64,000 nt of DNA, from contig CAWGJS010000001.1 in the NCBI GenBank assembly GCA_963822955.1, positions 620,001-684,000 on the forward strand. The letters run 5' to 3'. Of this stretch, positions 24,587 through 32,303 are shown one piece after another. Each line of letters starts with the position of its first letter. Positions within the stretch are counted from its first letter, which is position 1. This DNA is from JAJYUU01 sp963822955. Its GTDB lineage: Bacteria > Actinomycetota > Actinomycetes > Streptosporangiales > Streptosporangiaceae. Under the pieces are notes generated by a model. That model saw only the letters and a list, made by a program, of their open reading frames with translations, was not told the origin of the DNA and did not search any database. The position numbers and the translations under genes are program-made.

Positions 24587-25807
24587 ATGGCGGCTCAAGA
24601 TATCAACCTGGTGGACCCTGATACCTACCAGCGGGGCGGGCCGCCGCATGAGCAGTTCGCCTGGCTGCGCGCACACGCGCCGGTGTTCTGGCACGCCAAT
24701 GGCGGCGCTCCGGACTGGCCAGGATTCTGGGCAGTCACCCGGCATGATGACATAGAGCGGGTGTCCCGCCATCCGGAGATATTCTCCTCCGCCCTCCGCT
24801 CATCGAACTTCCGCGAAATGCCGGAATCGGTGGTCGCCAGAAGACGGTCAGGGATCCTCGACGCCGACCCACCCCAGCACACGCGATTGCGCGGACTGGT
24901 CAACCGCGGGTTCACGCCGCGGATGATCGGGCGGCTTGAAGATCGCATCACAGAGATCTGCTCCGGCCTGCTAGATGACGTCACCGGGCGGCCCGGGGCT
25001 GACTTCGTCGCCGATATTGCCGCGCCGCTGCCGGTGCAGGTGATCGGTGAGCTGGTCGGCGCCCCGCCCGAACACCGCTGGAAGCTCTACGAACTGACGA
25101 ACCGCATCACCAGCAGCGATGATCCGGACGTCAGCTCGCCCGCCGGGTATGCGCAGGCCGTGGCGGAGATGTACGCCTATGCTGGCGAGCTCGCCGAGCA
25201 ACGCAAGGGGCAGCCGCGCGACGATATCGTCACCAAGCTGCTGCTGCCTGACGACGACAAAGATGAGCTCACCGCCGCGGAGTTCGGAGTCTTCTTCATT
25301 CTGCTGATCCTCGGCGGTAACGAGACCACTCGAAACGCGGCCTCTGGCGGCATGCTCGCCTTCTTTCAGCATCCCGAGCAATGGCAGCGGCTGCTGGCCA
25401 ATCCGGCCCTGATTCCCACCGCGGCCGAGGAGATCGTCCGCTGGGTGAGCCCAATCAACCACCAGCGCCGGACCGCGATCTGCGAGACAGAGCTTGGCAG
25501 GCAGATCATCGCTCAGGGCGACAAGGTGGTGATGTTCTTTACCTCGGCCAACCGGGACGAGAGCGTGTTCGCAGATCCGCACGAGTTCGACATCGGCCGC
25601 GACCCCAACCCCCATCTAGGCTTCGGCGGCGGCGGGCCGCACTTCTGCCTGGGCCGGCACCTGGCCGCCCTCGAACTGCGAATACTCCTGCAAGCTCTCG
25701 CCGAGCGCATCCCCGGCATCACGCTCGACGGCGAGGTCTCCAGGCTCCGGTCCAACTTCATCAACGGGATCAAGCACATGCCCGTCCGGATCCCTGGCAG
25801 CCCTTAG
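24587..25807 (+). CDS. Cytochrome P450 (steroid/terpenoid-type resemblance)
   Basis: A 406-residue P450 starting MAAQDINLVDPDTYQRGGPP. The I-helix motif is GGNETT, the ExxR motif reads EIVRW in AAEEIVRWVSPINHQRR, and the heme loop FGGGGPHFCLGRHLA is complete. The opening sequence, the EIVRW-SP-NH-RR-A string and the FGGG-G-H-CLG-HLA loop recall the CYP125/CYP124/CYP142 side of the actinobacterial P450s, which hydroxylate sterol or terpenoid chains. That assignment is by eye. It is an intact gene, and no redox partner is encoded beside it; the fused ferredoxin reductase at 19353 could serve. Confidence 0.92.
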   Translation: MAAQDINLVDPDTYQRGGPPHEQFAWLRAHAPVFWHANGGAPDWPGFWAVTRHDDIERVSRHPEIFSSALRSSNFREMPESVVARRRSGILDADPPQHTRLRGLVNRGFTPRMIGRLEDRITEICSGLLDDVTGRPGADFVADIAAPLPVQVIGELVGAPPEHRWKLYELTNRITSSDDPDVSSPAGYAQAVAEMYAYAGELAEQRKGQPRDDIVTKLLLPDDDKDELTAAEFGVFFILLILGGNETTRNAASGGMLAFFQHPEQWQRLLANPALIPTAAEEIVRWVSPINHQRRTAICETELGRQIIAQGDKVVMFFTSANRDESVFADPHEFDIGRDPNPHLGFGGGGPHFCLGRHLAALELRILLQALAERIPGITLDGEVSRLRSNFINGIKHMPVRIPGSP

Positions 25808-26279
25808 CTGCCTGCTAGGCGAAACACGGCCAGGAACAGAAGCACGGCTGACAAGACCTGATCTGTGCAGAGCCCTGAGCCGAACCTCGGATACGGCCAG
25901 CAGCGGTCGGCGTATCCGCTTCCCGGCAGCGCCCGCAAGACGATGCATCGCCACGCGACGGGACACCGAATCTAGCCTCGGCATGTGCACTCATGCCGTG
26001 TTCGCAAGTGAGCTCGGCTAAGCAGCAGCGCATAAGCCGAGGCGCTCGCGCTCGACGGCCATGGCTTGTTTACTACATCCCACGACGGCTTTGACCGCAA
26101 CGCAGGTCCGATGATCGCGCAGGAGCGTCCGGTAGCCATCGCCCGAGTGCGTGCATAACTATCCAGGCACGCCGGCAGCGCAACGTCCGGATCGTGCCGA
26201 GCGTCGGCTCGGCGCCTGCTCTGCGTCCTGTGCAGCCACGGCCTGCGACCCAGCCCAGGTCAGCGATGGGCAAGCGCCA
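25808..26279. other. 472-bp gap with no recognised gene
   Basis: Several short frames exist on both strands, but none resembles a known family or has a ribosome site. The interval separates the P450 from the HigBA-like operon. Confidence 0.4.
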
Positions 26280-26675
26280 CTAGGCGACTGACTGGTCAGA
26301 GTGATCGTCGCGGAGCCGTCCAAGGTCCAGCTCGATCTTGTGGCCGTGCACGGTGACCACGATGCTGGCGGTATCTGCTCCGGTGGCGGTCAGGTAGTCA
26401 TACAGCGTCGACAGAAGCATGTCCCCCCGGTTCTCCAGCCGGGACACCGCGCCCTGGCCCACGCCGAGCTTCCGGGCAACCTCGACCTGGGTCATCTGCG
26501 CCGCCTTGCGGATCATCGCCAGGTTCATCGCGTAGATCCGGTCCATCTCATCGGCTTCCGCCTGGGCGTCGGCGACATCCGCGGCGATCTGCGGATCTGA
26601 CAGCAGACGGTCCAGATGCTCATTGCCGCGAACGAACACGGGCTCGGTCTGCGGCTGTGCGGTGTTCTCGGTCAT
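26280..26675 (-). CDS. higA: HigA-like Xre-family antitoxin
   Basis: A 131-residue protein starting MTENTAQPQTEPVFVRGNEH. Residues 60-105 are an Xre helix-turn-helix (MIRKAAQMTQVEVARKLGVG, then AVSRLENRGDMLLSTL). The N-terminal 45 residues, rich in Asp, Glu and Ala, probably bind the toxin. Its ATG overlaps the toxin stop by four bases (ATGA), a hallmark of translational coupling. Toxin-first order, as here, is the HigBA arrangement. The antitoxin should neutralise the toxin and repress the shared promoter. Confidence 0.85.
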   Translation of the reverse strand: MTENTAQPQTEPVFVRGNEHLDRLLSDPQIAADVADAQAEADEMDRIYAMNLAMIRKAAQMTQVEVARKLGVGQGAVSRLENRGDMLLSTLYDYLTATGADTASIVVTVHGHKIELDLGRLRDDHSDQSVA

Positions 26676-27079
26676 GGCTTCTCCTCGTATCCCGTCTCCC
26701 GCTTCCACTGGTCGATCATCGGGTCCGCGCGGGCTGCCACCCCGTCGTAGAACACGTCGCCGAGCTTTGCCTTGTCAGCGGCGAATAATGCCACGACCAC
26801 AGTGGCAGCCTCCGGCGGAAACCAGCAGATGAGCCTGACCGCTACCTCCGGGTGGTAAGCATGCGAGACACGCCACAGCGGGTAGCGGCGCGACTGCCGC
26901 ACACGACGCAGCGTCGCGGTCTCGTTCTCCTCAGACGGCGGATCGGTAAGATTCCGCAGCTGGTCCAGCGCGCGAGCAGCGAACGCCAGGATGGCTCGCG
27001 AGCGCTGATCCCCGGCGGCCGCCTCAGCTTCGAGCCGGTCGAGCCAGCGCCCGAACTCGGCTGGCCAGTCGATATCCAC
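26672..27079 (-). CDS. higB: HigB/RelE-superfamily toxin
   Basis: A 135-residue toxin starting MDIDWPAEFGRWLDRLEAEA. The pattern SRRYPLWRVSHAYHPEVAVRLICWFPPE and VVALFAADKAKLGDVFYD is that of the larger RelE/HigB 'phage-derived Gp49-like' toxins. These are ribosome-dependent mRNA interferases. A conserved basic cluster (RVRQSRRYPLWR) probably meets RNA. It starts with GTG at 27079, only 6 bases behind the -10 box at 27086, so translation is likely leaderless. The operon lies about 410 bp left of tRNA repeat copy 4 and points away from it. Confidence 0.85.
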   Translation of the reverse strand: MDIDWPAEFGRWLDRLEAEAAAGDQRSRAILAFAARALDQLRNLTDPPSEENETATLRRVRQSRRYPLWRVSHAYHPEVAVRLICWFPPEAATVVVALFAADKAKLGDVFYDGVAARADPMIDQWKRETGYEEKP

Positions 27080-27085
27080 AACTGC

Positions 27086-27115
27086 AGTATGACATCAAAG
27101 CCATATTACTTACAA
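27086..27115 (-). promoter_or_regulatory. Promoter of the higBA-like operon
   Basis: On the minus strand, TTGTAA (27110-27115) and CATACT (27086-27091) are separated by 18 bp. The -10 box ends 6 bases before the GTG of the toxin gene, implying a leaderless transcript. AT-rich DNA here contrasts with its surroundings. Confidence 0.6.
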
Positions 27116-28101
27116 GTCATGTCCGCCTGCGAACCCGTGACGGTCCAGGCCTGTGAAGCTAACCGGGCCATGGTGCGGCCAGGCCAAGGCTCTGGCGATC
27201 CTTCAGGAACCGAGACTCGCCAGCGCGGCGGACAAACCGACGCTTAGCTGAACGCCCTGGCAGCGTGAACCCTTGGGGCCGACGCGCGGCTGGACTCAGC
27301 TGGACAAGATCCACCACAAGGTCGACCGCATTGGCTGGCCGGCCGCAGGCTGATCTGCACGACCGCCCCGCGTCGCAGCAACTGATCAGATACCCGCGAG
27401 AGGGTCGCGAGAGAACAAGGGGCCGACGGTCGGCGCAACCAGCTGTTTGCGCAGGTCAGGGCCGATGACGCTGCCAGTTGAGAGACGGTCTCCGGAGCCG
27501 TGTGCGCAGGTTCGAATCCTGCTGGGGGCGCAGCTAGAAACCCCTATTTTCGAACGCAGGTCAAACGGCCCCTGAGGCCGTGTGCGCATTGCCCGGGCAG
27601 CGGCGGTGACTCGCCTGACCTGCGGCTACTCCCGGCGGATACGCCAACGCCTCCGTAACCGAGCGCACCGGCCGCGCGGCTCCGGGAACATCTGCGGAAT
27701 GCCCACGGAACCAGCCAGCTACGCCACGATCAAACGCGATCGAGCCGCGCACTGGCGTCCCCACACGTTCCGGGCCGACCGGAGCGGTGATTACCTGCCG
27801 GCGACACCAGCGAGACTCTGGCGTGCGCAACAGCTGAACACGACCCAGCTAGGCGATAGGCACCTGATTCCTCGTTGGCTACGGTCTACTCGCAGCGTGC
27901 TCTCGGCTCTTGCGGTGCTCGCGCGCGGCTGAACCGTGACCGATCGAGTGACTGAGGACGCCGATCGCACGTACCCGGACCCAGGACCTCAGCTGAGCCT
28001 GGACCCGATCGGCACCTCTCACCACCGGCAGTCGGTACCGCAAGGCATGCCTGCTGGACACCACGGCGAACTGCCGTCTAGCGCGGCAAGGCCCGGGCGC
28101 C
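27116..28101. other. About 1 kb without a supported gene, contains repeat copy 4
   Basis: Only the tRNA-Arg repeat at 27490-27532 and its secondary repeat at 27564-27588 are recognisable. The long plus-strand frame at 27582-27932 is arginine-rich and resembles no family. This is a junction between two inserted segments. Confidence 0.45.
27490..27532 (+). repeat. att-like repeat copy 4
   Basis: An exact copy of the tRNA-Arg 3' half from the anticodon loop through GGGGGCGCA, with a little further similarity upstream (GAGACGGT, compare GAGCAACGGC in the tRNA). TATTTTCGAA follows 14 bases later, and an anticodon-arm-like repeat lies at 27564-27588. The copy at 30610 shares GTTGAGA just upstream, pointing to a common origin of these two junctions. 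Confidence 0.85.
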
Positions 28102-29010
28102 CTATCGAGACCCATTGGCGGCGGGATGGAACCGGGCACGCCATTCCCTGACGTCAAACTTGGCCGGCTCGGTCTGCTCGAGGAATCGCTCGAGCACCGC
28201 GACGAAGCGGCCCGGTGCCTCGAGCTGCGGCAGGTGGCCGACCCCGTCGAAGATCTCAAGCTGGCTTCCGGGGATGGCCTCGTGGGCATGCACGCCGTGG
28301 TGGACGGGGATCACCGGGTCGCGCGCGCCCCAGATGATGAGCACGGGCATACCCTCAGCCAGGTACAGCCGGTCGCGCGCATTGATGCGCTGTCCGCCTA
28401 CGCCGATTACCGAGCGCAGCGTGGCGAGGAAGGCGGCGCGGCGGTCGGGGTCGGCGAGCGACGCGTAGCCGCGAGCGATCTCGGCGATGTCCGTGTCTGG
28501 CCGCAGCCCGACAGCCGCTAGGCCGCGCGCGATCGCGGCTCCCGCGGAGCGCCCCGCTGAGGCCGTGACGGCGATGAACAGATTCGCGCCCGGCAGCGCT
28601 GCCGCGCGCAGGAGCGGGTTGACCTCAGGACCCAGGCCCCCGCTGGAGACGAGCACAAGGCGCTCAGTCATCTCGGGGAACTGGTATGCGAACTGCATTG
28701 CGATCCCGCCGCCAAGCGAGTGCCCAACGAGCGTCGCGCGGTCGTGGCCTAGCACGACGAGCATGTCGCGCAGCCCAGAAGCCAGCGCTCCGAGCGAGTA
28801 ATCGCCAGCACCTGGTGCCGAAGAGCCATGGCCCGGAAGATCGGGCGCGACGACGGTGTGGTGTCGCGCGAGCGGCTCGACTATCTCCTGCCAGTCCCCG
28901 ATGTTGCCCGCGATCCCATGGATCATAAGCAGTACGGGGCCGCTACCCGCCTCGACGTAGGTCACGGGCCGACCGTGGAGCCACACGCTCCTGGATTTCA
29001 TCGCATTCAT
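28102..29010 (-). CDS. Alpha/beta hydrolase
   Basis: A 302-residue alpha/beta hydrolase starting MNAMKSRSVWLHGRPVTYVE. The oxyanion strand is LLMIHGIAGNIGDW, the nucleophile elbow LVGHSLGGGIAM, the acid residue lies in IWGARDPVIPVHHG and the catalytic histidine in GVGHLPQLEAP. LDLPGHG-type motif PDLPGHGSSAP is also present. Its ATG overlaps the stop of the upstream TetR gene by ATGA, so regulator and enzyme are co-translated and the hydrolase is probably under that regulator's control. Fatty-acid or aromatic ester substrates are typical of the family; none can be assigned here. A long N-terminal extension in the same frame is out-of-gene. Confidence 0.88.
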   Translation of the reverse strand: MNAMKSRSVWLHGRPVTYVEAGSGPVLLMIHGIAGNIGDWQEIVEPLARHHTVVAPDLPGHGSSAPGAGDYSLGALASGLRDMLVVLGHDRATLVGHSLGGGIAMQFAYQFPEMTERLVLVSSGGLGPEVNPLLRAAALPGANLFIAVTASAGRSAGAAIARGLAAVGLRPDTDIAEIARGYASLADPDRRAAFLATLRSVIGVGGQRINARDRLYLAEGMPVLIIWGARDPVIPVHHGVHAHEAIPGSQLEIFDGVGHLPQLEAPGRFVAVLERFLEQTEPAKFDVREWRARFHPAANGSR

Positions 29011-29654
29011 GCCGACGCACCGGCCGTGACTCGCGCAAGTGCGAGCGACTGTTGCCCACGCGCTTGACGCTCCCGTTCGCGGTGGAGCCCGAAGGTCTTC
29101 GCCAGGCCCGGTGCTGACTCGCGCGCGCCGATGCCTACGCGTGCGAAATGCATGCAGCCGAGCACCTGCATGCAGACCCGGTTGGGCATGAAAACAGGAT
29201 CGTCGATCGCGAAAACGCCGCGCTCGGCGCCGACGGCGAGGATCCGCTCCAGCGCGCCGAGGGTCGCCGCCATTGCCCGGCCGAGGCGGAACAGTACAGC
29301 GCCAGACGGCTGCTCGGGCAACTCGGAGGCAGGGCACTGCGTCAGCGCCTTCCCGCGGTCAGGGAAAGCCGGGTAATCCAGGCAGACTTTGATAGAGCGC
29401 TCGCGGACCTGCCGCAGCGCGGCGGCCGGATCCGTGGTGTGCAGGAACTCGGCACCAAAAATCTCCCCTTTTGAGGCGAAGGAGAGGTAGATCAGCGTCT
29501 TGTTCGGCCTGGCAGCGCATGCACCCTCATCGACAACGGCGTCCTGGCAGCCGCGCTCGTCGATCAGCGAGCGTGTACCGGCCACGTTTGCCCGCTTGCG
29601 GGCGGAGGGCCTCCCACACTGCGTGGAACTCCGCCCATCCTGCGCCGAAGACAC
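29007..29654 (-). CDS. TetR-family regulator with an atypical DNA-binding helix region
   Basis: About 215 residues. The second half of the TetR helix-turn-helix is clear (NKTLIYLSFASKGEIFGAEF), and the C-terminal ligand domain is normal in length, ending LGCMHFARVGIGAR and a basic tail. The first part, ARKRANVAGTRSLIDERGCQ then VDEGACAARP, is only roughly like the canonical helices, with Gly and Pro where Ile and Gly are usual. It may have been altered by mutations. The start is uncertain; a GTG at 29654 is preferred over one at 29729 because residues before it look non-coding. Upstream, GTAA-N7-TTAC (about 29682-29696) could be an operator. It is coupled by ATGA to the hydrolase. Confidence 0.6.
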   Translation of the reverse strand: MSSAQDGRSSTQCGRPSARKRANVAGTRSLIDERGCQDAVVDEGACAARPNKTLIYLSFASKGEIFGAEFLHTTDPAAALRQVRERSIKVCLDYPAFPDRGKALTQCPASELPEQPSGAVLFRLGRAMAATLGALERILAVGAERGVFAIDDPVFMPNRVCMQVLGCMHFARVGIGARESAPGLAKTFGLHRERERQARGQQSLALARVTAGASA

Positions 29655-29798
29655 ACACCAAGCGTAACAGGGGCAACTACTGAGGTAACTATTGCTTACA
29701 ATTCTACCGACTTGTGCATATCTGGTCAATGATCAGATGGCGATCCAGGGTTGTCAGGCTGCTTTCACCATCGCCGCCAACGTGGCACCACGTGGAGC

Positions 29799-30197
29799 TT
29801 ACGGCTCGGTGGCGCTGACTCCGGGAAGATCAGCGAACCGTGCCTTCGCGTCGAAAGTCAAGATGGTCCGCTCCGTCTGCACCGCGTGCGCGGCGATAAT
29901 CAGATCATGCGCGCCGCGCGGCGTTCCAGCCCGTCGGGCATGCGCGATCAGGCGCGCGTGGCTGGCGGCCGTCGTCTCGGTGTAGTCGAGCACCTCAACC
30001 GCCGACATGATCGCGACCAGGGCCCGCGCGCGATCAGCGGCTCGGGCAGGCGTGTCGGCAAGCTCGATGCCGACCCGGTACTCGGCGATGGACACAGCGG
30101 CGACGGCAAGCTCGTCCGCGTCCAGGGCAGCTCGGTCAATCGTTTCGCGCTCGTATGCGATCAGGACATTGGCATCGAGGATCAGGCGCCGGCCCAC
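29799..30197 (-). CDS. vapC: VapC-type PIN-domain toxin
   Basis: A 132-residue PIN-domain ribonuclease. The first catalytic aspartate is in LILDANVLIAYE, the acidic residue of strand 2 in VSIAEYRVGIE, and the C-terminal aspartates in AHDLIIAAHAV and LTFDAKARF, giving the usual four-acid metal site. VapC toxins cleave tRNAs or rRNA. The gene overlaps the 3' end of the antitoxin gene by 16 bp. It is about 400 bp left of tRNA repeat copy 5 and points away from it, as the two other island toxin-antitoxin operons do relative to their repeats. Confidence 0.9.
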   Translation of the reverse strand: MGRRLILDANVLIAYERETIDRAALDADELAVAAVSIAEYRVGIELADTPARAADRARALVAIMSAVEVLDYTETTAASHARLIAHARRAGTPRGAHDLIIAAHAVQTERTILTFDAKARFADLPGVSATEP

Positions 30198-30439
30198 GGA
30201 TCCTCCCCATCACTGGAGATAAGAGCCAGAGCGGCTGCGATGTCCGCGGCGAAGCGGTCATCGGGCGGGGGGATCCGCTCGAGCGCGGCCCGCAGGTCTG
30301 CCCCGGTCCGGCGCCGGGCTGGCATGACCTCGGCCACCGCATGGTGCCCGCGGGTGATCGTGACGGTCTCACCTCGCTCGATCGCGTCGAGCAGCTCGGA
30401 GAAGTTCCGCGAGGCCTCGGTAGCGGTCATCGTTCGCAT
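30182..30439 (-). CDS. vapB: Phd/YefM-like antitoxin
   Basis: An 85-residue antitoxin. The N-terminal Phd/YefM DNA-binding motif is evident: MRTMTATEASRNFSELLDAI, then GETVTITRGHHAVAEVMPA. The C-terminal stretch (DLRAALERIPPPDDRFAADI) would wrap the PIN toxin. The ATG at 30439 comes six bases after a TAAGAT -10 box, so the mRNA is probably leaderless. A palindrome inside the promoter is the obvious site for autorepression by the antitoxin-toxin complex. Confidence 0.9.
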   Translation of the reverse strand: MRTMTATEASRNFSELLDAIERGETVTITRGHHAVAEVMPARRRTGADLRAALERIPPPDDRFAADIAAALALISSDGEDPWAGA

Positions 30440-30445
30440 GCCCTC

Positions 30446-30473
30446 ATCTTATCTGATAATCAGATCGCGCCAA
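30446..30473 (-). promoter_or_regulatory. vapBC promoter with palindromic operator in its spacer
   Basis: On the minus strand, TTGGCG (30468-30473) and TAAGAT (30446-30451) are 16 bp apart. The 15-bp palindrome ATCTGATAATCAGAT (30451-30465; 7-bp arms) fills the spacer, where a bound repressor would block RNA polymerase. This fits conditional autoregulation of toxin-antitoxin operons. Confidence 0.7.
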
Positions 30474-30836
30474 TGCCGCATGTGATGGAGTTCTTAAGTC
30501 CCGACAGTGCGGCTGGATGCAGCCGAGCCGACCCGGAACGACATGGCAATCCATCCCCTGGGTCAACCATCTGCGCAGTTCACCGGCCATAGTCATCCCG
30601 TTGAGATCGCGGCCTCCGGAGCCGTGTGCGCATGTTCGAATCCTGCTGGGGGCGCATAGTCCGAATATGAGGACCGAACTATGGAGCGGAACGCGCTTTT
30701 GCGAGCGCGTACCGCCCCGTTGTTTAAACGGCGTTGGACACACCCAGCGGAGCTCTGGCATCACCCGCACCCCGGTCGCGGCCGGACACGTTAAGTGATC
30801 AATCCTGTTCCCAGGCGATGTTCCCGGTCACGGCGT
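30474..30836. other. Right end of the island, no gene
   Basis: The stretch holds tRNA repeat copy 5 (30610-30656) and otherwise no recognisable coding sequence. It separates the VapBC operon from the FAD oxidase gene. Confidence 0.5.
30610..30656 (+). repeat. att-like repeat copy 5 (right-most)
   Basis: A 47-base match to the tRNA-Arg from the end of the anticodon stem (CGGCCTCCGGAGCCG) to the acceptor end GGGGGCGCA, with one change in the T stem (GCATG for GCAGG). It is the last copy in the window and so the likely right border of the tRNA-linked island. Confidence 0.85.
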
Positions 30837-32264
30837 TCATCCTGCCTTGGCGGGGCGGATGTTCTGGTTGAAGCGGAACCGGTTGACCGGGTCGTAGTGT
30901 GCCTTAACGGCCGCTAGCCTCGCATAGGTCTCCGCCGGGTAGGACGCGCGTACCTTGTCCTCGTCCCCCTCGCCGGTGAAGTTGACATACATCTGGCCTG
31001 CCCCGAACCTGTTCATCGAGTCCCGCGTACCGCGGGCCCACGCGCGGTTGGCCTCGAATCCCTCCGCCGTGGGTGTGCGAGCGATGCAGTTAATGAGATA
31101 CGGCGCCTGCCGCTGGCTGAACGCCGTCGCGCCGGGCGCCGTCCGCGCCAACGCCCCGCCGAGTTGGTGGACATGCAGTTCGTTGGTAGCCGGGAGCCCT
31201 GCGGAGCGCCGGTGGGCATCGGCGAACGTCTCGATGGCCAGGTCGGGAAGCTCGTCGAGGAAGGCCGAGGTGAAGTAATTCGCCGCGCCCGATGCATAGA
31301 GCGGATCGACGAGTTGCTGCAGTGCGACGTACGGGATCGGGCCGAGCAGGTCGGCCAGGGGGGTGCCCAGGTTCCGCAGCGGACGGACGACTTCCTCGCC
31401 CTCCTCCAGGGGGCCCGCCCAGCATACGGATACGATGACGACCTTCTTGCCGTGCAGGTCCTCCGGCAAGAAGGGCGCGGCCGGGGCGATCGTCAGGTCG
31501 ACGAGCGTGGTGAGCTCGTCGGGGGCACCGGCTACCGCGTCACGCCAGCCGGCGAGCACCTGGGCCGCTTGGTGTCCGGGGTAGAAGACGGCACCGCCCA
31601 GGACGGCGGGTCCGACCGGATGCAACGCGAGCTCCAGCTCGGTGACCACGCCGAAGTTCCCGCCGCCACCCCTCAGCGCCCAGAACAGGTCAGCGTTCTC
31701 GTCTTCGCTGGCCCGCACCAGCTCACCTTCGGCGGTCACCATTTCGACGGACAGCAGGTTGTCGCAAGTCAATCCGTACTTACGGACGAGGTGCCCGATG
31801 CCGCCGCCCAGCGTGAACCCGCCGATCCCGGTCGAGGAAACCAGGCCGCCCGTGGTGGCCAGGCCGTGCGCCTGGGTCTCGTGGTCGAATCGCCGCCAGG
31901 TCGCGCCGCCCTGCGCGAGTGCCCGCCGGCTGCGCGGGTCCACGCGCACCGCCGTCATCGCCGAAAGATCGAGCACGACACCGCCGTCGCAGGTGGAGAA
32001 CCCGGCAACGCTGTGCGCCCCGCCGCGGATCGCCACCGGCAGCCCTTCACTGCAGGCGAACTGGACCCCGCTGATGACGTCGGCGACTCCGGAACAACGG
32101 ACAACAAGCGCGGGATGCATGTCGATCGCGTGGTTCCAGATCCGACGGGCGTTCTCGTAGCCGGAGTCACCCGGGGAGATCACCGAGCCGAGCATCCGTG
32201 TCCGGAGTTCGGCCAGCGTCGCCTCACCTAGGACGCGCGGGCTTTCCGCTGTCATCGCCTCCAT
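30837..32264 (-). CDS. FAD-linked oxidoreductase of the berberine-bridge/PCMH type, probably bicovalent flavin
   Basis: A 475-residue oxidase. The N-terminal PCMH FAD domain includes VAIRGGAHSVAGFS, where the histidine normally bonds FAD C8a, and KYGLTCDNLLSVEMV, where the cysteine normally bonds C6. Both anchors of a bicovalent flavin are thus present. The Gly-rich FTLGGGIGHLVRKYG and LFWALRGGGGNFGVVTELE follow, and the BBE-type C-terminus is VKAHYDPVNRFRFNQNI. Such enzymes oxidise alcohols, sugars or alkaloid-like substrates using oxygen. No export signal is seen. The ATG at 32264 has a near-perfect AGGAGG. The regulator gene ends 39 bp upstream on the same strand. Confidence 0.92.
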   Translation of the reverse strand: MEAMTAESPRVLGEATLAELRTRMLGSVISPGDSGYENARRIWNHAIDMHPALVVRCSGVADVISGVQFACSEGLPVAIRGGAHSVAGFSTCDGGVVLDLSAMTAVRVDPRSRRALAQGGATWRRFDHETQAHGLATTGGLVSSTGIGGFTLGGGIGHLVRKYGLTCDNLLSVEMVTAEGELVRASEDENADLFWALRGGGGNFGVVTELELALHPVGPAVLGGAVFYPGHQAAQVLAGWRDAVAGAPDELTTLVDLTIAPAAPFLPEDLHGKKVVIVSVCWAGPLEEGEEVVRPLRNLGTPLADLLGPIPYVALQQLVDPLYASGAANYFTSAFLDELPDLAIETFADAHRRSAGLPATNELHVHQLGGALARTAPGATAFSQRQAPYLINCIARTPTAEGFEANRAWARGTRDSMNRFGAGQMYVNFTGEGDEDKVRASYPAETYARLAAVKAHYDPVNRFRFNQNIRPAKAG

Positions 32265-32303
32265 GTTCGTTACCTCCTGTGGTAAGAAGCCGACGATCGG
32301 AAC

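Larger units (their letters stand above)
8383..30656. mobile_element. tRNA-Arg-targeted serial genomic island (decayed)
   Basis: The interval begins in the anticodon loop of the intact tRNA-Arg and ends with the last copy of its 3' half. Internal copies at 9901, 14420 and 27490 divide it into segments of roughly 1.5, 4.5, 13 and 3 kb. Direct repeats of a tRNA 3' end are the classical attL/attR pattern of tyrosine-integrase elements. No integrase, excisionase, replication or transfer gene was recognised, so the segments are probably remnants, or elements mobilised in trans. Gene content is patchy, with many pseudogenes and three toxin-antitoxin operons next to repeat copies. Confidence 0.7.

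Noticed and set aside
8424..30656. Transposase or insertion-sequence copies within the island
   Set aside because: No DDE or tyrosine/serine recombinase motif was recognised in any frame, and no terminal inverted repeats with target duplications were spotted.
31164..32231. A 355-residue plus-strand frame opposite the FAD oxidase
   Set aside because: Shadow of a gene with full PCMH/BBE motifs and a near-perfect ribosome site on the other strand.
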